From NCBI GenBank assembly GCA_016839995.1, contig JAEOTD010000038.1, positions 1 through 9,878 on the forward strand: 9,878 nt of DNA, given 5' to 3'. Shown here piece by piece: positions 6,283 to 9,878 of this stretch; the first letter of the stretch is position 1, and every line of letters starts with the position of its first letter. The DNA is from Candidatus Hermodarchaeota archaeon. GTDB lineage: Archaea > Asgardarchaeota > Hermodarchaeia > Hermodarchaeales > Hermodarchaeaceae. Below the pieces are notes generated by a model. That model saw only the letters and a program-made list of their open reading frames with translations. It did not search any database and was not told the origin of the DNA. A program made the position numbers and the translations under genes.

Positions 6283-6318
6283 TAAACGCGTAAGAACTCG
6301 TAAAAAAGCCCGCGTTTA
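6283..6318. repeat. Perfect 8-bp inverted repeat, TAAACGCG/CGCGTTTA
   Basis: TAAACGCG (6283-6290) and CGCGTTTA (6311-6318) pair perfectly around a 20-base loop. It lies 45 bp after the stop of the TnpB remnant, where the right end or guide-RNA scaffold of such an element would be. It overlaps the weak TnpB-like frame, so the two readings compete. Confidence 0.4.
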
Positions 6319-6369
6319 CTATTTTGAAGAATTTAGGGTAAAACAATACTCCGTTCCGAAATCCAAGGG

Positions 6370-6377
6370 TTTAAATA
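6370..6377 (+). promoter_or_regulatory. TATA box of the zinc-ribbon gene
   Basis: TTTAAATA is a near-ideal archaeal TATA box. It predicts transcription from about 6400 and a leader of about 20 bases that carries AGGA just before the ATG at 6420. Confidence 0.65.
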
Positions 6378-6419
6378 GCTTTTTTGGGGCGAGTAGACTG
6401 AGGGTAACACCAGGAAGTG

Positions 6420-6599
6420 ATGAAAACGACAGCTGCGGAGTCCGGCACGATTGCTACCGAAAACCGGTCGACAACCAAAGCTCTCACCTGTCCGGCCTGT
6501 GGACAACTCAACATCATCAAAAGCAAGCTCTACTACTGGCTCCTCTCCAAAGAGAAACAGGCACGCTGTCGTCACTGCGGGCGGTCAATTCGTCCCTAA
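6420..6599 (+). CDS. Small zinc-ribbon protein
   Basis: This 59-residue protein has two CxxCG knuckles, CPACG at 24-28 and CRHCG at 50-54, separated by 22 residues, which together would hold one zinc ion as a zinc ribbon. The first 20 residues are Thr/Ser-rich and probably disordered. The stretch between the knuckles (SKLYYWLLSKEKQ) has an aromatic-hydrophobic run followed by basic residues. Proteins of this kind often bind nucleic acid or a partner protein, but no specific role can be given. ATG at 6420 is preferred over the adjoining GTG at 6417 because AGGA at 6412-6415 gives normal spacing. It has its own strong TATA box and a T-tract right after the stop, so it is a single-gene transcript. 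Confidence 0.75.
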   Translation: MKTTAAESGTIATENRSTTKALTCPACGQLNIIKSKLYYWLLSKEKQARCRHCGRSIRP

Positions 6600-6603
6600 A
6601 CGC

Positions 6604-6613
6604 TTTTTTCTTT
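6604..6613 (+). terminator. T-tract terminator after the zinc-ribbon gene
   Basis: TTTTTTCTTT follows the stop codon by four bases with no clear hairpin, the usual form of an archaeal terminator. Confidence 0.5.
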
Positions 6614-6658
6614 AGCTTATCAAATAGGACTGTATCAAGTGAGTTCATTTTGTTAAGA

Positions 6659-6756
6659 AGGTTAGATTGTCTTTCTATCAACCTGTCACACTTAAGAGGT
6701 GAAGGCGCTCTACCTGTTTTTACTCACACACCAATCATAATCCCTGATTAGGTGAG
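6659..6756 (+). promoter_or_regulatory. Structured leader with sequestered ribosome binding site before the MFS gene
   Basis: AGGTT-a-GAT (6659-6667) can pair with ATC-AACCT (6677-6684). Closer to the gene, CACCAATCA (6729-6737) pairs with TGATT-a-GGTG (6745-6754) around a 7-base loop, which buries the GGTG of the Shine-Dalgarno site GGTGAG (6751-6756) of the transporter. This could make translation depend on melting or on a bound factor. It matches no riboswitch class I know. Transcription start is uncertain, so whether both hairpins are in the message is not shown. Confidence 0.35.
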
Positions 6757-6763
6757 TTATTCT

Positions 6764-8056
6764 ATGAGCACAGAAAAAAGTAAGTTTAGCTGGATTACGA
6801 TTTTTCTCATTGGTCTCGGATTCTTTACGACAGCGATTAGCTGGTCCTTATTCAACTCCTACATCCCGATATTCCTACAGGCTTCTATTCTGAGTACGAT
6901 TCCGGCCTTTCCATTTGTGGTCGCCCTTGCAGGATTCTTCATGGGCATAGACAATCTCGTAGCAATCATCATGAATCCGCTCATGGGGAGTCGATCAGAT
7001 AAAACATGGAACCGATTTGGTCGACGAATGCCATTCCTCATCATCGGGATTCCTCTAGCAGCTGGGTTTTTCATTGGATTGCCAATTGCCGCCAGCGTTC
7101 CAGGAATGCTGGGGCTTGCCTCGCTAGTTATTCTGATTCTCGGGTTCGATATCTCCATGGCTATTTACCGAGCTCCCACTGTGGCAATGATGCCTGATTT
7201 CACACCGTCTAAAAAGCGAAGCCCAGCAAATGGAGTCATCAACCTCATGGGTGGTATCGGCTCAATATTTGCCTTCGTGGTTGGATCTATTCTCTACGGA
7301 ATAAATCCCTTTCTGGCATTTGGTGTAACAGCACTTATCATGATTCTAGCATTAGTAGTGCTAGTACTGGTAATTCGTGAGCCTGAAATTCCTGAAGAAG
7401 TAGAAAAGGTTGACCAACCTCTTCGCCAGGCGTTTCGAGAAGCTATCAGTGATCGTTCAATTCTCAGTATCCTCATTGCCATCTTTGCATGGTTTGTTGC
7501 CTTCAATACTTTAGAAACATGGTTTACCTCATACGGTGTTTTCACACTGTTGTGGCCCGAAAATATTGCATCTCTTGCGATGACTTTATTCGCGCTTGTT
7601 TTCGTGATTTTCGCGATTCCAGGCGGATTGCTTGCAGTCAAGTTTGGTCGACGACGAACCATTATGGTCGGTCTTGTGGGGATGATTATCACACTGGTTA
7701 TCGTCTCCTTTATGCGGGATTTCATCACCGTCCTCATAAGTCTTGGATTAGCAGGCTTCTTCTGGGCCTTTGTCAATGTTAACAGCATTGTCATGTTATG
7801 GGAGATTAGCCGGAAGAAACAAGGCGCTTATACTGGCATCTACTATGTCTCAAGCCAATTCGCCGCAGCTATCGGTCCAATTGCTTTTGGTTTACTAGCA
7901 GATGTTCTTGTACTCTTTTTCGGGTTTACACTCTCAACCAAATGGATCCTCCTCTGGCCATTTTCAATAGTCTTCCTCATCCTCGCGTTAGTTGCCATGA
8001 TTTTTGTTAAGCGTGGCGAAATAGGTGAAGAAGAGAAACTGACCACATTAACTTGA
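6764..8056 (+). CDS. MFS transporter, SLC45/GPH-like, possible sugar or glycoside carrier
   Basis: This 430-residue membrane protein has about 12 hydrophobic helices, the normal number for the major facilitator superfamily. The loop between helices 2 and 3 reads NPLMGSRSDKTWNRFGRRMPF (71-91), the MFS motif A in the form seen in SLC45 and glycoside-pentoside-hexuronide carriers. RAPTVAMMPDFTPSKKRSPANG (136-157) after helix 4 also fits that group. The repeat of motif A in the second half is GGLLAVKFGRRR at 287-298. Relatives are cation-coupled sugar or glycoside carriers, so a sugar is my best guess, held loosely. A soluble central loop (about 205-230) is rich in Glu. The ATG at 6764 is chosen because GGTGAG lies 7 bases upstream; the GTG at 6752 falls inside that site. 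It has no adjoining enzyme gene to reveal the substrate. Confidence 0.88.
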   Translation: MSTEKSKFSWITIFLIGLGFFTTAISWSLFNSYIPIFLQASILSTIPAFPFVVALAGFFMGIDNLVAIIMNPLMGSRSDKTWNRFGRRMPFLIIGIPLAAGFFIGLPIAASVPGMLGLASLVILILGFDISMAIYRAPTVAMMPDFTPSKKRSPANGVINLMGGIGSIFAFVVGSILYGINPFLAFGVTALIMILALVVLVLVIREPEIPEEVEKVDQPLRQAFREAISDRSILSILIAIFAWFVAFNTLETWFTSYGVFTLLWPENIASLAMTLFALVFVIFAIPGGLLAVKFGRRRTIMVGLVGMIITLVIVSFMRDFITVLISLGLAGFFWAFVNVNSIVMLWEISRKKQGAYTGIYYVSSQFAAAIGPIAFGLLADVLVLFFGFTLSTKWILLWPFSIVFLILALVAMIFVKRGEIGEEEKLTTLT

Positions 8057-8066
8057 GAACTAATGT

Positions 8067-8099
8067 GAGGTGCCTTTGCACCTCTCTTCATTTTTTTTC
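8067..8099 (+). terminator. Hairpin plus T-tract terminator after the MFS gene
   Basis: GAGGTGC (8067-8073) and GCACCTC (8078-8084) form a perfect 7-bp stem with a 4-base loop, followed by a run of eight T at 8091-8098. It looks like a bacterial-style intrinsic terminator, though the T-run alone could suffice in archaea. Confidence 0.7.
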
Positions 8100-8123
8100 T
8101 ACTAATCTTACAGTGGGAGATAG

Positions 8124-8130
8124 TTTTATC
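8124..8130 (+). promoter_or_regulatory. Possible TATA box for the first YbjN-like gene
   Basis: TTTTATC would place transcription near 8154, giving a leader of about 26 bases with GGAG before the ATG at 8180. Confidence 0.35.
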
Positions 8131-8179
8131 TAATGGCTCATGGTCTGTTGAGACACCTGGAATGCCTGGAGTAGCGCAT

Positions 8180-8644
8180 ATGGAAGAAATCCTTGACCGA
8201 GTGATGACGTACCTCAAATCGATGAATCTCACCTACGAAATCAAACCAGTGGACGGAGAAATTCATCGAATCCTCGTCCCATATTCAATTGAAGAGAAGT
8301 CGTTAAGATTCAATGTCGTCATTGATGTATCGGGTCAATTCGTACGGTTCTGGGTAATCGTCATGATTGCCGACAAGGTACGGAGTAAGAAAAAACGAGA
8401 AGAACTGCATCAAGAGCTCCTCATCGCAAATGGACAGCTCGCTGAAGTTAAATACTTCCTCTCTAAAAATGGCGATATCGGCGTGGTAGGACACGAAGGC
8501 GTCAAGGTTCTTACGGTGGATAGTTTTCGCGAAGAATTTCGAGCAATTCCATATGGAATTATCTACTTTCTCAACGTCATCGCAAAGAAACTGAATCTAA
8601 CTCTCACATTACCCACAAAGGATGAATTGTCCATCTATTCTTGA
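8180..8644 (+). CDS. YbjN-like small protein, first of a tandem pair
   Basis: This is a 154-residue soluble alpha/beta protein resembling YbjN and type III secretion chaperone-like folds: an N-terminal helix (EEILDRVMTYLKSMN), a strand sheet including VPYSIEEKSLRFNVVIDVSG and VRFWVIVMI, then a helix with HQELLIANGQLAEVKYF, a further strand GDIGVVGHEG and a long C-terminal helix. Such domains are thought to bind proteins or act in regulation; no enzyme site is visible. I choose the ATG at 8180 with GGAG at 8168-8171; the ATG at 8162 would add six residues (MPGVAH) not shared with the neighbour. By hand alignment it is about 40% identical to the next gene, most strongly in the ANGQLAE helix, GHEGV and the PY...YF...IA.KLN end. 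It has a short extra tail, KDELSIYS. It follows a terminator, so it begins a new transcript. Confidence 0.75.
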   Translation: MEEILDRVMTYLKSMNLTYEIKPVDGEIHRILVPYSIEEKSLRFNVVIDVSGQFVRFWVIVMIADKVRSKKKREELHQELLIANGQLAEVKYFLSKNGDIGVVGHEGVKVLTVDSFREEFRAIPYGIIYFLNVIAKKLNLTLTLPTKDELSIYS

Positions 8645-8726
8645 GTTTAACCGGAAAATTCGTCAACGAGAAACGCTTTTCTAGCTCCTCGTGTTGAATG
8701 GTTTGTCTAAACTGGGGTAAAGCATT

Positions 8727-9149
8727 ATGTCCAAAACTATGGAAACGATTGAAAGTTATTTGAAAGAAATGAATCTGACATACAAGGTAATAGCGGCGGA
8801 AGACCGGATTATCCTCCCTTATACCATCGATGATCGGAGGTTCCTCCTGATTGTTGATCGTAGCGACAAATGGGTGCGATTCTTCATCATTATTGTTGAA
8901 GCTGACGAATTGAAAAAAGTGGATAAAGCCAAACTCCATGAGAGCCTGCTGGAAGCCAACGGCCAGCTTGCCGAAATAAAGTACTTCATTTCCGAACAAG
9001 GCGCGGTTGGGGTCATTGGCCATGAAGGCGTTGCTTCTATCAGCTTAGAAGGCTTTCAGGAAGAGTACAACGCTCTACCCTATGCAGTTTCATATTTCAT
9101 CAACAACATCGCCTCCAAACTCAACATTGAGGTTAAAGGCGTCGAATAA
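8727..9149 (+). CDS. YbjN-like small protein, second of a tandem pair
   Basis: This 140-residue paralogue of the preceding gene shares YLKxMNLTY at the start, the VRF strand, LLEANGQLAEIKYF (82-95), GVIGHEGV and a C-terminal helix ending in IASKLN. It is two to three residues shorter between the first strands and lacks the C-terminal tail. The fold and likely role are as for its neighbour: a protein-binding or regulatory module rather than an enzyme. The start at 8727 has GGGGT 8 bases upstream; an in-frame ATG at 8739 is possible. The 82-bp gap from the first copy contains no strong promoter, so both may be on one message. The pair most likely arose by local duplication and then diverged, since identity is moderate and the DNA is no longer alike over long runs. 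Joint function as a heterodimer is possible but not shown. Confidence 0.78.
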   Translation: MSKTMETIESYLKEMNLTYKVIAAEDRIILPYTIDDRRFLLIVDRSDKWVRFFIIIVEADELKKVDKAKLHESLLEANGQLAEIKYFISEQGAVGVIGHEGVASISLEGFQEEYNALPYAVSYFINNIASKLNIEVKGVE

Positions 9150-9206
9150 ACAACAAGCCGCCGACTATCTCATTCCACCACTATTACCAGCAAAGGGGCT
9201 GACTTC

Positions 9207-9878
9207 TTGACGATAAACGCACTACTCATTGACTTTGACAACACTCTAGTACTCTTCAATGAAGATCAATTTCTCGTCTCGTATGCCCAACTTGCTTACC
9301 CCTTTTTTCAAGACCTTTTCGATCAATCAGCCTTCTTTCAAAACCTTCTCCAGTCAACCCTTCGAATGATTCACAATGATGGGAGCATGAATAACGTGGC
9401 AGCCTTCACTAAGAACTTCATAGCTGAAACTTCGACACTGAGCTTTGAAGAGTGTGTAAATCGGTTTCAACAATTCTACAAAGAATCATTTGACCAACTC
9501 AAGTCTATCATTTCAGTTGTTCCTTATGGACGTCGGCTTTTGGAAAACGTGTTGGGTGCGGGATTACAGGTTGTAATTGCCACCAATCCCATTTTTCCTG
9601 AAATTGCCACTAATATCCGTGTTAATTGGGCGAATCTATTGGATTTGGATATCGCACTTATGACACACGCAGAAAACATGTCATTCTGCAAACCTCGCTT
9701 GGAGTACTATCAAACCATTTTGAAAATGATCCAACAAAAGCCAGAAAATTGTGTCATGGCCGGAAATGATCCCATTAGTGACATGGCGGCGTCAAAGATG
9801 GGAATGCGAACCTTCCTGGTTGATTTAGACCAAGAAAAAGGACGACTCGGTATACTTTCCAAAGAATTTGGCAACTCA
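9207..9878 (+). CDS. HAD-superfamily hydrolase (3' end outside window)
   Basis: The 224 residues in view make most of a haloacid dehalogenase-like hydrolase, cytoplasmic and probably a phosphatase. Motif I is LLIDFDNTLV with nucleophile Asp9 and acid Asp11; motif II is VVIATNP with the Thr; motif III is the Lys in CKPRLEYYQ; motif IV is AGNDPISDMAASK with the Asp pair that binds magnesium. The helical insert between motifs I and II (about 18-105) is a C1-type cap. The start is TTG at 9207: the frame is open back to the stop at 9147, there is no ATG before motif I, and GGGG at 9195-9198 gives good spacing. The frame stays open to the last base. The substrate cannot be told. It follows the YbjN-like gene by 57 bp and may share its transcript. 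Confidence 0.88.
   Translation, partial: MTINALLIDFDNTLVLFNEDQFLVSYAQLAYPFFQDLFDQSAFFQNLLQSTLRMIHNDGSMNNVAAFTKNFIAETSTLSFEECVNRFQQFYKESFDQLKSIISVVPYGRRLLENVLGAGLQVVIATNPIFPEIATNIRVNWANLLDLDIALMTHAENMSFCKPRLEYYQTILKMIQQKPENCVMAGNDPISDMAASKMGMRTFLVDLDQEKGRLGILSKEFGNS

Larger units (their letters stand above)
5778..6419. other. Gene-poor 640-bp region with mobile-element debris
   Basis: No intact gene is visible here. From left to right it holds the cytidine deaminase promoter, the 9-bp direct repeat, the GCTAAT palindrome, the TnpB remnant, a second perfect inverted repeat, and the promoter of the zinc-ribbon gene. No tRNA-like cloverleaf or CRISPR repeat was seen. The arrangement reads as a decayed insertion element of the tnpB-only kind, with limits roughly between 5889 and 6318 if the two palindromes are its ends. 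Confidence 0.55.

Noticed and set aside
6239..6416. Full continuation of TnpB after the TAA
   Set aside because: Only a weak patch (6272-6337) recalls TnpB; the nuclease core and zinc finger are missing, so I did not extend the pseudogene.
7294..7794. 166-codon open frame antisense to the MFS gene
   Set aside because: It mirrors the codons of a hydrophobic membrane protein, giving a Thr/Ile/Arg-rich product without motifs or a ribosome binding site.
8604..9023. 139-codon open frame antisense to the second YbjN-like gene
   Set aside because: The plus-strand gene has a clear paralogue next door, while the antisense product resembles nothing.
1..9878. tRNA, rRNA or CRISPR array
   Set aside because: No cloverleaf-like arms, ribosomal RNA runs or regularly spaced repeats were seen in the intergenic parts.

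Overview
The window looks archaeal. Several genes are preceded by AT-rich TATA-type boxes (for example TTTAAATA at 6370-6377 and ATTTAAAT at 2477-2484). Ribosome binding sites are mostly GGTGA or GAGGT, complementary to an archaeal 16S tail. Genes are short, tightly packed and often convergent or divergent. The metalloid-type PadR regulator and the TnpB remnant also fit an archaeon. The tandem YbjN-like proteins and general style make an Asgard (Thorarchaeia-like) genome a reasonable guess, but nothing here proves the lineage.

Layout. 1-1646: the end of an ECF vitamin/metal transporter operon, with the ATPase (open at the left edge, probably the C-terminal half of a double ATPase) overlapping an EcfT/CbiQ transmembrane gene by 4 bp. 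1664-2861: an arsenic module, with an ArsM arsenite methyltransferase on the minus strand divergent from a PadR-type regulator that carries cysteine pairs; they share a 70-bp intergenic region with one palindromic TATA box. 2936-4479: sdaAB and sdaAA, the two subunits of an iron-sulfur L-serine dehydratase. 4495-4836 (minus): a small cupin. 5003-5362: an unrecognised small protein. 5376-5777 (minus): cytidine deaminase.

5778-6419 is a 640-bp stretch without an intact gene. It holds a decayed IS200/IS605-type TnpB start (about 73 codons, ATG apparently changed to ATT), flanked by two perfect inverted repeats that may be ends of the old element. Then come a 59-residue zinc-ribbon protein (6420-6599), an MFS transporter of SLC45/GPH-like type (6764-8056) whose ribosome binding site can fold into a hairpin, a hairpin-plus-T-tract terminator, two tandem paralogous YbjN-like proteins (8180-8644 and 8727-9149), and the start of a HAD-family hydrolase that runs off the right edge (TTG start at 9207).

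Functionally the genes are mostly separate small units: vitamin or metal uptake, arsenic methylation with its probable sensor, serine breakdown to pyruvate, pyrimidine salvage, and solute transport. The parts most worth a second look are the arsM/PadR promoter and cysteine-rich regulator, the TnpB relic with its flanking palindromes, the folded MFS leader, and the YbjN-like pair.
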